A stretch of DNA of 64,000 nt from Pseudonocardia sp. CNS-139 (GCA_001942415.1 MKJX01000055.1:32467-96466); one strand, 5' to 3'; shown: positions 38,328 to 47,673, counted from the stretch's first letter. Program-made: numbers and translations. The notes: generated from the sequence alone by a model not told the origin.

Positions 38328-38858
38328 ATGAAGCGCACCCTCCTCGTGGCCGTCGCCCTCGTGCTCGCCGCCGTCGCGGGCTGCGGCTCGGGTACCGGCG
38401 CCGACGCCGGGGCCGGCGCCACGCCGAGCGCCGGCTCGCCCGCTGCCGGCCCAGCAGCCGGTGGCGTGCCGCCCCTCACCGGCGACCCGACCGACGTGAC
38501 CGCCCCCAGCCAGGCCCAGGCCGGCACCGGGCAGCCGCCCGCGCAGCTCGTGACGGAGGACGTCGTGGTCGGCCAGGGGCCGGCCGCCGCGCTGACCGAC
38601 ACCGTGCAGGTGCAGTACACCGGCACGCTCTACGCCAACGGCACCGTGTTCGACAGCTCGTGGTCGGGCGGCGGGCCGATCGCGTTCCCGCTGAACCGCG
38701 TGGTGCCCGGGTTCGCCCAGGGCATCGAGGGCATGCAGGTCGGCGGCCGGCGCGTGATCGTGATCCCGCCGGACCTCGGCTACGGCGACGACACCAACGG
38801 CCCGATCCCCGGCGGGTCGACCCTCGTGTTCGTGGTGGACCTGGTGGGCATCCGCTAG
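38328..38858 (+). CDS. Lipoprotein FKBP-type peptidyl-prolyl isomerase
   Basis: A 176-residue secreted FKBP. The signal LVAVALVLAAVAGC has lipobox VAGC, followed by an Ala/Gly/Pro linker and an FKBP domain from residue 68 (VVVGQGPAAALTDTVQVQYTGTLYANGTVFDSSWSGGGPIAFPLNRVVPGFAQGIEGMQVGGRRVIVIPPDLGYGDDTNGPIPGGSTLVFVVDLV). It probably folds proteins outside the membrane. It is a paralogue of the cytoplasmic FKBP at 28129. Its stop overlaps the small minus-strand gene by 3-4 bases. Confidence 0.95.
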   Translation: MKRTLLVAVALVLAAVAGCGSGTGADAGAGATPSAGSPAAGPAAGGVPPLTGDPTDVTAPSQAQAGTGQPPAQLVTEDVVVGQGPAAALTDTVQVQYTGTLYANGTVFDSSWSGGGPIAFPLNRVVPGFAQGIEGMQVGGRRVIVIPPDLGYGDDTNGPIPGGSTLVFVVDLVGIR

Positions 38859-39022
38859 GCCTGCCGGACCCCCGTCACCCACGCCGTCACCGCGGCGCGC
38901 TGCTCGGCGGCCTCGTCGTCGGTGCGCCCGTAGCCGTTGACGACAACCCGCTCGGCAGGACCGCCGGCCGCCGGCCGGACGGTCGCCACCTGCACCCGGC
39001 CCCACGCCGGGACGAGTCTCAC
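38855..39022 (-). CDS. Small protein, 55 residues, unknown
   Basis: A GTG start gives a compact protein with a beta hairpin and a helix (VRLVPAWGRVQVATVRPAAG, AERVVVNGYGRTDDEAAEQR). It is too short for ordinary gene calls. The GTG overlaps the TGA that ends the corrected DUF222-like gene just upstream (GTGA), suggesting one transcript under the SOS box. The family is not recognised. Confidence 0.5.
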   Translation of the reverse strand: MRLVPAWGRVQVATVRPAAGGPAERVVVNGYGRTDDEAAEQRAAVTAWVTGVRQA

Positions 39023-39260
39023 CGACAATCTTTCCTGTCGGGAACGGTGACGGCCGCCCGGGCTCGCCGAAGGTGCCGCGGCGGTCGAGCTCGGCGGCGG
39101 TGGCCGCCATCAGCTGGTCGAGCCGCCGCGTGGCGTGCACGGCCACCACCAGCACCGACAGTAGCTCCTCCTCGCTCGCGTCCGGCCCGGCCGCGGCGCC
39201 GAGCGCGTCGGCCGCGTCCAGGAGGAGGCGGTGCGCTGCGGTGAGCGGGGCAGTGGGCAT
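39019..39260 (-). pseudogene. Truncated DUF222/HNH-type gene under a SOS box (one frame slip)
   Basis: About 80 residues. The segment DASEEELLSVLVVAVHATRRLDQLMAATAAELDRRGTFGE resembles the start of the DUF222 domain found in actinobacterial HNH-endonuclease (13E12-repeat type) proteins, where RRLDxLxxxTVAxLDRRGxFAE is common. The HNH and remaining DUF222 parts are absent. A missing base near 39062 leads to the TGA at 39019-39021 that overlaps the next start. Several 13E12 genes are known LexA targets, matching the perfect SOS box upstream. It may be a remnant or a short functional product. Confidence 0.45.
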
Positions 39261-39274
39261 GCCGCCGAGAGTAG

Positions 39275-39290
39275 TCGAACATCTGTTCGA
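39275..39290 (-). promoter_or_regulatory. LexA SOS box
   Basis: TCGAACATCTGTTCGA is a perfect actinobacterial SOS box (TCGAAC-N4-GTTCGA). It sits directly upstream of TACTCT, the -10 box 8 bases before the ATG at 39260, so LexA should repress the small minus-strand genes. Confidence 0.85.
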
Positions 39291-39303
39291 TTACCAGGAG
39301 CGG

Positions 39304-40035
39304 TCAGCGACCGGTGGTGACGACCCGCCAGTCCGGTTCGGCGAGGGTGCGCGCGGTGTCGGCCGGGGTGAACTCCGCCCGTGAGCCGGTGAGCCAGCGC
39401 GACGACGTCGAGAGCACGACCCGGTCCTCCGGGTTGACCACCACGACGTCGGCGGCGAGATCCCCCAGCTCGCGCAGCACCAGCGTCTCGAAGCTGGCCG
39501 CCGGCAGGTCGGCGCCGGCGATGCCGAGGAACGTCCCGTCGGCCACGGCCGGCACGGTCAGGGTGAGCAGGTAGCGGTCGGTGCCGTGCACGTCGACGTA
39601 GGGACCGACGACGTGGCGGCGGCCGGTGCGCTGCGGAACGACGAACCACTCCGCGGCGGCGTAGTCGTAGAACCCGACGCTGGCCGGGTTGAGGTCGACC
39701 TCCAGCATGCTCGGCTCGCCGCGGCGGGCGTCCGGCGGGCGGGTGTCGTACTGCCACCACTCGAGCTGCAGGTCCCGGTCGGCGAGCAGGCCGGGCGCGA
39801 CGACGACGCCCATCCCGACCGCCGCCTGCGGCTCGCGGCCGAGCCTGTTCAGCACGGGCCGGCGCAGCGCGACGATGTCCCGCTCGCACATCCGGTCCCC
39901 GCGGGCGAGCGCCGCCCGGTAGGCGGCGAGCACCTCGTCGCGCACCTCCAGCACGGTGCGGAACACCCGCTCGACGACGCCGCTGATGACCTCGGCGGCC
40001 TGGTCGGCCACCCGGTCGTCCACGGGCCCGCTCAC
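39304..40035 (-). CDS. Cache domain sensory protein
   Basis: A 243-residue protein with a PDC/Cache-like ligand-binding core: helical start (VISGVVERVFRTVLEVRDEVLAAYRAALARG), then GVVVAPGLLADRDLQLEWWQYD, PASVGFYDYAAAEWFVVPQRTGRRHVVGPYVDVHGTDRYLLTLTVPAV and GIAGADLPAASFETLVLRELG. No signal peptide or membrane helix is seen, so this is a cytoplasmic Cache protein, as found beside GntR regulators in actinobacteria. It overlaps the GntR stop by GTGA and probably modulates that regulator. Confidence 0.75.
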   Translation of the reverse strand: MSGPVDDRVADQAAEVISGVVERVFRTVLEVRDEVLAAYRAALARGDRMCERDIVALRRPVLNRLGREPQAAVGMGVVVAPGLLADRDLQLEWWQYDTRPPDARRGEPSMLEVDLNPASVGFYDYAAAEWFVVPQRTGRRHVVGPYVDVHGTDRYLLTLTVPAVADGTFLGIAGADLPAASFETLVLRELGDLAADVVVVNPEDRVVLSTSSRWLTGSRAEFTPADTARTLAEPDWRVVTTGR

Positions 40036-40829
40036 GACCCCGCCGCCTCGGGGAAGCTGCGTGCCGGCTCGGGCCGGTTGCGGCCGCGGCGCACGATCCG
40101 CACGTGCGCGTCGACGAGCCGTGCGGTGACCAGCGCGATGTGCTCCTCGGTGAGACGGCGGGCGAGCGCGCCGTCGCGCGCCGCGATGGCGTCGACGACG
40201 CGGCGGTGGGCCGCGACGGTGGCGGCCGGGTCCGCCGCGACGGGTCCCACGCCCCACAGCACCTGGCCCAGCTCGAACTGCAGCTCGATCTCCTCCCGGG
40301 TCAGGCGGACGGACTGGGCCGCCGCGGCGACGTCGATGAACCAGCGGCCCTCGATGCGGCGGCGCGCGGTGCCGCCGGTGGCCGCTTCGAGCCGGTCGAG
40401 GCTCTCCCGCAGCCGGCTGATCTCGCCCGTCGAGGCCCGTTCGGCGGCGAGCCGGGCCGCGGCGCCGCTGACCGCCGCCCGCACGTCGCCCAGCTCGCGC
40501 AGGTCGGTGCCGGCCAGCTCGCGCAGCCGGCCCTGGGACAGCTCGACGAGCGCGTCCTCTGAGGCGCTGACGAAGCTGCCGCCGCCGCGGCCGCGGCGGG
40601 TGGCGACGAGGCCGCGGGACCGCAGGTCCGACAGCGCCTCGCGGAGGGTGACGGTGGAGACGTTGAGCGAGGCGGCCAGCTGCTGCTCCGCCGGGAGCTG
40701 CTCGCCGTCGACGATGATCCCGAGCGCGATCGCGCTGCCGAGCCTGCGGACCACCGCCTCGCTGCGCATCGCGCCGTCGTCCAGCGGGGCGAAGACGGCA
40801 CGTCGGGCGTCTCCGGACGGCAGCCGCAC
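40032..40829 (-). CDS. GntR family (FadR subfamily) transcriptional regulator
   Basis: A 265-residue regulator: GntR winged helix (RSEAVVRRLGSAIALGIIVDGEQLPAEQQLAASLNVSTVTLREALSDLRSRGLVATRRGRGGGSFV) and a FadR-type (FCD) all-helical effector domain with acidic and His residues that usually bind metal and carboxylates. GGAGGG precedes the GTG start. It diverges from the Fe-S/FAD oxidoreductase operon, which it most likely controls from the palindromes in the 144-base gap. Confidence 0.93.
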   Translation of the reverse strand: MRLPSGDARRAVFAPLDDGAMRSEAVVRRLGSAIALGIIVDGEQLPAEQQLAASLNVSTVTLREALSDLRSRGLVATRRGRGGGSFVSASEDALVELSQGRLRELAGTDLRELGDVRAAVSGAAARLAAERASTGEISRLRESLDRLEAATGGTARRRIEGRWFIDVAAAAQSVRLTREEIELQFELGQVLWGVGPVAADPAATVAAHRRVVDAIAARDGALARRLTEEHIALVTARLVDAHVRIVRRGRNRPEPARSFPEAAGS

Positions 40830-40854
40830 GTTTCCCTCCTCACCGGCCGGATCG

Positions 40855-40928
40855 GCACGTTACGTGCACGCCACGAGTGTGCTACGCGGCGCGCTCAGTC
40901 TAGCGACGGCCTTTGAAGTCTGATTTCA
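40855..40928. promoter_or_regulatory. GntR operator region
   Basis: The 144-base gap between the GntR gene and the Fe-S gene holds GCACGTTACGTGC (40855-40867, 5-bp arms around TTA) and TGAA-N7-TTCA (40914-40928). Either could be the operator shared by both directions. Confidence 0.45.
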
Positions 40929-40973
40929 TAGGTTTTCCGCTGGACGTGACCACCACCACACCACGGAGGACCC

Positions 40974-42385
40974 GTGACGCAGGTCGAACCCGAACGCGGC
41001 ATCGGCCCACCGGACGCGCTCGCCGTCCCGTTCACCCCGGGCGCACCCTCGAACGACCCGCAGCTCGACGCCTTCCCGGAGACGGTCGCCGGCCCGGTGC
41101 CGATCGAGCTGACCGACCGGCGGACCGCCGAGTTCGTCGAGGAGTGGCGCAACGCCTCGTACAACTGCTACTCGTCCGGGCACAAGTTCTGCCGCGAGGT
41201 CTGCCCGGTCATGCAGGTGACCCGCAACGAGTCGTGGACGCCGACCGCCTTCCACGCGAACGTCGTCGCGATGGAGCGCGGCGAGCTGGAGATCGCCGAC
41301 GTCGCCGCGGACTACGTGAACTGCACGCAGTGCGGCGCGTGCGAGCTGCGGTGCCCGAACACGCTGTTCACCGGCGACTTCTACCGCTTCCGCACCCGCA
41401 CCGTCGACGTCGTGAAGGCCGTGCGGGCGCTCGCCGTGGAGTCGGGCGTGCACCAGGAGCGGTGGCGCACCTGGAACGCGCGGACCGACGAGCGCACCCA
41501 CGAGCCGTGCTCGGCGAGACCGAGGTGAGCCAGGAGAACGTCCGGAACTGGGCCGACGGGCTGGACATCCCGGTCGCCGGTCCCGACGCACCCCGCGAGA
41601 CCGTGCTCTTCGTCGACTGCGAGGCGGCCTTCTACCGCACCGCGGTGCCGCGCGCCGTCGCGCAGATCCTGCAGGCGGCCGGCTACGAGTTCGGGCTGAT
41701 GGGCGAGCAGTGGTGCTGCGGCGGCCCGGCCGCCGAGATGGGCTACGCCGACCAGGCCAAGCGGTTCGCCCGGCACAACCTCGACAACTGGCGCTCGACC
41801 GGCACCACGCGCGTCCTGGTGCTCGACCCGCACGACTACATCAGCTTCACCGAGGACTACCCGCGCTACTTCGGCGCCGAGTTCGACATCGAGGTCGTGC
41901 TGGTCGTCGAGGTGCTGGCGGAGCTGGTCGAGCAGGGCCGGCTCACCCCGCACGTGCCGGTGAACCGGACGGTCACCTACCACGACCCGTGCCGGCTCAA
42001 CAAGCGCAAGGGCGTCTGGCAGGAGCCGCGCACCATCCTGCGGTCCGTCCCCGGCCTGACCTTCCACGACGTCGACCGGGTCACGCAGTGGTCCTACTGC
42101 TCCGGCGGCGGCGGCGGGCTGCCCGTGGAGAAGCCGGAGCTCACCGCGGCGATCAGCGACAGGCGCCTCGGGCACGCGGCCGAGCTGGGCGTCGACACGC
42201 TGGTCAGCGCCTGTCCGTGGTCGGAGCGGCCGCTGTCGGAGGCGGGCGACGCCCGCGACATCGACGTCGTCGACATCCACGAGATCCTCGCCGAGTCGCT
42301 CGGGATCACCGTCGGCGGCAGCCGCGGGACCGTCGGCGACAGGCGCTGCGGGGGTGGCGGCTGCGGCGGGGGTGGGTGCTCGTGA
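40974..42385 (+). CDS. Fe-S oxidoreductase with CCG domains, GlcF-like (one frame slip)
   Basis: About 470 residues. A ferredoxin-type 4Fe-4S region is visible (CYSSGHKFCREVCPV and CTQCGACELRCPN), followed by two cysteine-rich CCG domains (QWCCGGPAAEMG and HDPCRLNKRKG...YCSGGGGG), the layout of GlcF/LutA-like subunits that pass electrons from a flavin partner. The C-terminus ends in an odd Cys/Gly tail (RRCGGGGCGGGGCS). A base is missing near 41507, restoring PVLGETEVSQENV. GGAGGA precedes the GTG. It is coupled to the FAD oxidase gene by GTGA. Confidence 0.9.
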
Positions 42386-43931
42386 CCGTCGAGAACCGCC
42401 CCGCGGACGTGGTGGACCGGGTCGTCGAACGCCTCGGCGCGGTGCTGCGGCCCGACCAGATCCTCACCTCGAAGACCGACCGCTACAACCGGGCCCGCGT
42501 GCCCGCGCCGTTCCCGGTGCACCGCTGGCGCGAGCGCGTCCCGGACCTCGCGGTGCTCCCGGAGACCACCGAGGAGGTCGCGGCCGTCGTCCGGATCGCG
42601 AACGAGCTGCGGGTGCCGGTGGTGCCGCGCGACGGCGGCACCGGGCTCACCGACGGCGCGGTCCCGCTGCGCGGCGGGATCGTCGTCGACGTCAAGCGGA
42701 TGAACCGGATCCACGAGCTGGACCTGGAGAACCGCACGGTCACCGTCGGCACCGGCATCAACATGCTCAAGCTCAACGAGGTGCTCGCCCGGCACGGGCT
42801 GATCTACCCGGACGACCCGGCGTCCTACCCGTGCTCGCTGGTCGGCGGCCGGATCGGGACGTCGGGCTGGTCGCTGATCGGGGCCCGCTACGGGCACACC
42901 CGCGACCTGGTGCTCAGCTTCGACCACGTGCTGCCCACCGGGGAGGTCGTGCACCTCGGCGACGGGATCGGCGGCAAGATCTCCAAGTCCTCCAGCGGCT
43001 ACCAGCTCAAGCACCTGTTCATGGGGCACCAGGGCACGCTGGGCATCGCCACCAGGGCGACCTTGAAGCTGTACCCGAAGCCCGAGGCGGAGCTGTCCCC
43101 GTTCTGGGCGTTCGACGACTACGACGCCGCCCACCGCTTCACCGGGGCGCTGGCCCGCGCCGGCGTCGCGACGTTCGCCGGGGCCGTGCTGTTCGACGAG
43201 TGGAAGGTCGCCTACCTGCGCCGCGACGACGAGGCGTACATCCCGCAGCCCGCCGACGTGCGCGCGCTGACGTGCGCGGTGCTCTACGGCTGGGAGGACG
43301 AGGTGCGGGCCGGCGGCAGGCGGCTCTTCCGGATCGCGCGCGAGCACGGCGCCCGCTACCTCGGCGACGAGATCTCCGCGGGCGACTGGGCCGCGCGCAC
43401 GACCGCTACGCCACACCGCTGCACGGGCGCACCAGGTCCGGGCAGGTGGTGCCGATGAGCTGGCACTGCGAGGACGCCGCGGTCAGCTACACGCACGTCC
43501 CGGCCGTCACGAAGGCCTGGCACGGGATCGTCGCCGACCTGCGGCGCCGGACCGACGTGTTCGACGACTGGGGCATGTTCGCCTACACCTCGGCCGACAC
43601 CGGGGTGGACTACCTGACCGAGATCGACGTCGGGATCTGGGAGCAGCGCCTCGACGACGACGCCTGGGCGATGTGGGTGCGGGCCAAACGCGACATCGCC
43701 GCGGCGGCGCTGGCCCACGGCGGCTCGATCAGCGCCTGCCACGGCTCGTGCCGCGACGGCGAGGTCGACCTGGTGCCGCGCGAGCTGGGCGGCGGGTTCG
43801 ACGTGATGCTCGGCGTCAAGCGGCTGCTGGACCCGAACAACATCATGAACCCCGGCAAGTACCTGCTCGACCTGGCCTACCAGGGCGACGTGTCCGCGCA
43901 GCTCGCGGAGCTGAAGGCGGCGCCGGTATGA
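42382..43931 (+). CDS. FAD-binding oxidase, GlcD/VAO type (one frame slip)
   Basis: About 516 residues. The FAD-binding PCMH region is clear (LAVLPETTEEVAAVVRIANELRVPVVPRDGGTGLTDGAVPLRGGIVVDVKRMNRI, and DDPASYPCSLVGGRIGTSGWSLIGARYGHTRDLVL) and the substrate/cap domain follows, ending MLGVKRLLDPNNIMNPGKYL. This is the flavoprotein subunit of a GlcD-like 2-hydroxyacid or alcohol dehydrogenase, pairing with the upstream Fe-S protein. A base is missing near 43398. Overlaps at both ends (GTGA, ATGA) place it in a tight operon. Confidence 0.9.
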
Positions 43932-44208
43932 GCGGCTACCGCTACTCCGACGAGCACACCCCGCCGCCCGCGCAGCGGTCTCCGAGGTCGCGGTCACCAC
44001 CCACGAGCACGTCTACGAGGTGGACCCGCGCCTGATGGAGCGGCACGTGCTGCAGCAGACGTTCCCGAACTGGGACACGTTGCGGATCATGCACGCCCGC
44101 GGTGACCACCTGGAGTGGATGCACCGCCACTTCGCCTCCCGCACGATCGCCGGCTCCGAGCTGATCGCCGAGCGCGACCGAGCAGGAGGCCGAACGAGAG
44201 ACGCCTGA
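43928..44208 (+). CDS. Small protein of the oxidoreductase operon (one frame slip)
   Basis: About 93 residues, not recognised. After restoring a base near 43974 it reads MSGYRYSDEHTPPPAQ-AVSEVAVTTHEHVYEVDPRLMERHVLQQTFPNWDTLRIMHARGDHLEWMHRHFASRTIAGSELIAER, rich in His and acidic residues. The exact end is uncertain: the listed frame stops at 44208, but a slip near 44170 would give a tail ATEQEAERETPEK ending at 44215. The ATGA overlap with the FAD gene and the gap to the LLM gene make it part of the operon; an assembly factor or small subunit is conceivable. Confidence 0.6.
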
Positions 44209-44245
44209 GAAGTAGCTCGCCCACAACTCCCACCAGGAGATCACC

Positions 44246-45292
44246 GTGAAGTTCAGCTACGTCATGCTTCCCGACTACCCGCTGTCCGAGTCGCTGCGGT
44301 CGATCCAGCTCGCCGACGAGCTCGGCTTCCACGCCGTGTACGCCGCCGACGAGACCTGGCACAAGGACCTGTGGCTGCTGTTCGCGGCGGCCGCGGACAA
44401 GACCAGCACCATCAGGATGGGGCCGTCGGTGTCCGCGGTGGTGCTGCGCGAGCCGTCGCTGGTCGCGCAGGCCGCGGCCACCCTCGACGAGCTGACCGGC
44501 GGCCGCGCCGAGGTGGTGCTGTCGTCGGGCAACTTCGGGCTGCTCGCCCAGTACGGCATGGACTGGAGCACCCAGAAGCCGCTGACCAGGGTGAAGGAGG
44601 GCGTGCACGTCATCCGCACGCTGCTCGACGAGGGCGCGATCACCTACGACGGCGAGTTCTTCACCTACAAGGGCCTCTTCACCTTCGCCCGCCCGGTCGC
44701 CGACCGGGTGCCGGTGAAGATGGGCGCGATGATGGGCCCGCGCTCGTTCCAGGTGGCGGGCGAGATCTCCGACGGCTGTCACCACGCGCTCGGATACACG
44801 CGCGAGGCGTACCGGTACGTCTACGACAACATGAGGATCGGCGCCGAGCGGGCCGGCAGGAACGTCGACGACCTGGACATCGGCGCCTGGTGCGTGTTCG
44901 CGGTGTCGGACGACTCGGCGAAGGCCAAGGAGGCCGCCAAGTCGATGGTCGGGCTGTACGCGTCGTCGATGCCGGACTCGCTGCTGGAACGCAACGGCGT
45001 CGCGCCCGCGGAGATGAAGCCGGTCCTGGACAAGTTCGTCGGGGGCGACCTCGCCGGGTCCATCGACGCCACCCCCGACGCCCTGGCCGACAAGCTGTCC
45101 ATCGCCGGCACCCCCGAGGAGTGCATCGCGAAGATCCGGGAGATCGAGGCGGGCGGGGCCAACCACATGATCTGCGCGATCACCGACGCGCACCTGGTCA
45201 AGACGTTCATGGGCCGCGAGGTGACCGGGCTGCCGGGCGTCGACGAGCAGCTGACGCTGATCGCCGAGAAGGTCATGCCGGCCTTCGCCTGA
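44246..45292 (+). CDS. LLM class (F420-dependent type) oxidoreductase
   Basis: A 348-residue luciferase-like TIM barrel protein, closest in style to F420-dependent methylenetetrahydromethanopterin-reductase-like enzymes: FSYVMLPDYPLSESLRSIQLADELGFHAVYAADETW, RIGMG-type start of strand 3 (STIRMGPSVSAVVLREPSLVAQAAATLDELTGGRAEVVLSSGNFG), and PVKMGAMMGPRSFQVAGEISDGCHHAL. Whether F420 or FMN is used cannot be decided from sequence. AGGAGA precedes the GTG at 44246. It belongs to the GntR-linked cluster. Confidence 0.87.
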   Translation: MKFSYVMLPDYPLSESLRSIQLADELGFHAVYAADETWHKDLWLLFAAAADKTSTIRMGPSVSAVVLREPSLVAQAAATLDELTGGRAEVVLSSGNFGLLAQYGMDWSTQKPLTRVKEGVHVIRTLLDEGAITYDGEFFTYKGLFTFARPVADRVPVKMGAMMGPRSFQVAGEISDGCHHALGYTREAYRYVYDNMRIGAERAGRNVDDLDIGAWCVFAVSDDSAKAKEAAKSMVGLYASSMPDSLLERNGVAPAEMKPVLDKFVGGDLAGSIDATPDALADKLSIAGTPEECIAKIREIEAGGANHMICAITDAHLVKTFMGREVTGLPGVDEQLTLIAEKVMPAFA

Positions 45293-45329
45293 TCCGCGGT
45301 CCCGTACCCGACGTCCCAGGAGCGGTGAC

Positions 45330-46768
45330 ATGTCCGAGATGCAGACCTTCCACAACATCGTCGACGGCAAGCCCGTCGGCGCCGCGGACGGGCGGACCAT
45401 GGACGTGGTCGACCCGTCGACCGGCGAGGTGTACGCGACCGCCCCGCTCTCCGGCGCCGCCGACGTCGACGCGGCGTACGCGAGCGCGCGGCGGGCCTTC
45501 GAGGAGGGCTGGGGGGACATCACGCCGTCGCAGCGGCAGGCGGCGCTGCTGCAGATCGCCGACGCCGTCGAGGCGCACACCGACGAGCTGGTGGAGCTGG
45601 AGCACCGCGACACCGGCAAGCCCAGGGCCCTGACCGCGTCGGAGGAGGTCGCGGTCATGGTCGACCAGTTCCGGTTCTTCGCCGGCGCGGCGCGCACGCT
45701 GGAGGGCCGGGCGTCGGGGGAGTACATGGCCGGGCACACGTCGTCGATCCGGCGCGAGCCGCTGGGCGTCGTCGGGTCGATCACGCCGTGGAACTACCCG
45801 ATGATGATGGCCACCTGGAAGATCGGTCCCGCGCTCGCCGCCGGCAACACCATGGTGCTCAAGCCGTCGGACACCACCCCGGCGACCACCGCGAGGCTCG
45901 GCGAGCTGTTCGCCGAGTTCCTGCCACCGGGCGTGCTCAACGTGCTCTGCGGGGACCGCGGCACCGGCGCGCTGCTCGCCGGGCACCCCACCCCCGCGCT
46001 GGTCGCGATCACCGGGTCGACCCGGGCCGGCCGGGCGGTGGCCGCCGCGGCCGCGCCGCACGTCACCCGGGTGCACCTGGAGCTGGGCGGCAACGCCCCG
46101 GTCGTCGTGTTCGACGACGCCGACGTCGCCGGGTCGGCCGGGGACATCGCGGTCGCCGGCTTCTTCACGCCGGCCAGGACTGCACCGCCGCCACGCGGGT
46201 GCTCGCGCACGCCGCGATCGCCGAGGACCTGGCCGCGGCGCTGGCCGAGAACGCCCGCGCCGTCCGGTTCTCCCGCGACGAGGACGGCTCCGAGGACCTG
46301 TTCATCCCGCCGCTCAACAACGCCGACCAGCACGCGAAGGTCGCCGGGCTGCTGTCCCGGGTCCCGGCGCACGCCCGGGTGCTGGCCGGGGGCACCCCCG
46401 ACGGCGGCGCGGGCTGGTTCTTCCCCGCCACCGTCGTCGCCGGGCTGCGCCAGGACGACGAGCTGGTCCGCGAGGAGATCTTCGGCCCGGTGATCACCGT
46501 GCAGCCGTTCGCCGACGAGGCCGAGGCCGTCGCGCTGGCCAACGACACCGACTACGGCCTGTCGTCGAGCGTGTGGACCGCCGACCACACGCGCGTGCAG
46601 CGGATGAGCAGGGCGCTGGACTTCGGGTGCGTCTGGGTCAACTGCCACATCCCGCTGGTCGCGGAGATGCCGCACGGCGGGTTCAAGCAGTCCGGCTACG
46701 GCAAGGACCTCTCCGGCTACTCGGTGGAGGAGTACACGCGGGTCAAGCACGTCATGACCCGGTACTGA
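45330..46768 (+). CDS. NAD(P)-dependent aldehyde dehydrogenase (one frame slip)
   Basis: About 479 residues with full ALDH architecture: Rossmann half (VVGSITPWNYPMMMATWKIGPALAAGNTMVLKPSDTTPATT), the catalytic Glu in HLELGGNAPVVVFDD, and the catalytic Cys in GQDCTAATRV. The slip near 46175 falls just before this Cys. The C-terminal IFGPVITVQPFADEAEAVALANDTDYGLSSSVWTAD is typical of gamma-aminobutyraldehyde/betaine-aldehyde-like enzymes. It would oxidise the aldehyde produced by the cluster's oxidase to an acid. AGGAG lies 8 bases before the ATG. Confidence 0.93.
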
Positions 46769-46792
46769 CCGGCGGGCACCGGCTCAGGCGGC

Positions 46793-47673
46793 TCAGGACT
46801 CGAGCCCGCGCACCAGGAGGACGAGCAGGGCGAGCGCGAGCAGCAGCAGCACGACGTCGAGCGCACCGGCACGCAGGCGGTGGTCGTGAGCCGGTCGGTG
46901 AGCTTGCGCAGGCGCTCGTGGGCCCGGCGGTCACCGACGGGCGGGACCGCCGCGGTGGGCTGCAGCCGGTCGTAGAACGCGCCGTTGACGAGCTCGACCG
47001 CGGGGTCGCACAGCCGCGCCAGCACGTCGGCCGCGTCGGCGGCGGGGAGGGTGCCCGTGCGGTGCAGCCGCAGGACCCGCCGGTCGGTGGGCCCGGGGTC
47101 GACGCTGATCGCGGTGACCGACCCGGCCAGCGACGACGTGAAGATCGTCAGCGCGAGCTGGGACTGCGCGAAGGCGGTCAGCTTGGTGTAGCGGCGGTCC
47201 CGGTTCGGGTCGGTCCAGTCCAGCCGCGCGCCGCGGTGCAGGACGGACGACACGGCGATCACGCGGGCGGCGGCGGACTGGGCGAGCGGCTCGGCGAGCC
47301 CTCGGATCAGCAGGTACGGCGCCAGGTAGTTGACCTGGAACTGCAGCTCGTTGCCGTTCTCGGTGAGGGCGCGCTGGTCCGACCCGGCGACCGTGACGGT
47401 GTTGACCAGCACGTCGAGCGCCGGGCACCCGGCGGCGACCTGCTTGGCCATGACGACGACGTCGTCGAGCCGCGTGAAGTCGGCCGCCACGACGGAGAGC
47501 AGATCCGGGTCGGCGCCGCCGGCGGCCAGCTGCGCGGCGGCGCGTTCGCCGGCCTCCTGCGTGCGGCCGTGCAGGACGACCCGGTGGCCCGCGGCGGCCA
47601 GGCGTGCGGCGGTGTCGTGGCCGACGCCGGCGCTCGCGCCGGTGACCAGGACGGCGAGGGGCTGAAAGGACAT
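46793..47673 (-). CDS. SDR-fold protein with lost catalytic residues and a C-terminal hydrophobic tail (one frame slip)
   Basis: About 293 residues. The Rossmann start is good (LVTGASAGVGHDTAARLAAAGHRVVLHGR, NTVTVAGS), but the usual YxxxK catalytic pair aligns with F-A-Q-S-Q in TAFAQSQLALTIF, so Tyr and Lys are replaced by Phe and Gln. The frame has no stop at the expected place; a missing base near 46870 would add ALDVVLLLLALALLVLLVRGLES, a membrane-like tail ending at 46793. Alternatively that segment is a separate tiny membrane protein. RBS is weak. The substrate and role are unknown. Confidence 0.6.

Noticed and set aside
46870..46934. Separate start codon for the hydrophobic peptide at the SDR end
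   Set aside because: No ribosome-binding site was found; the tail may simply be the SDR C-terminus after one missing base. Both options are left open in the entries.
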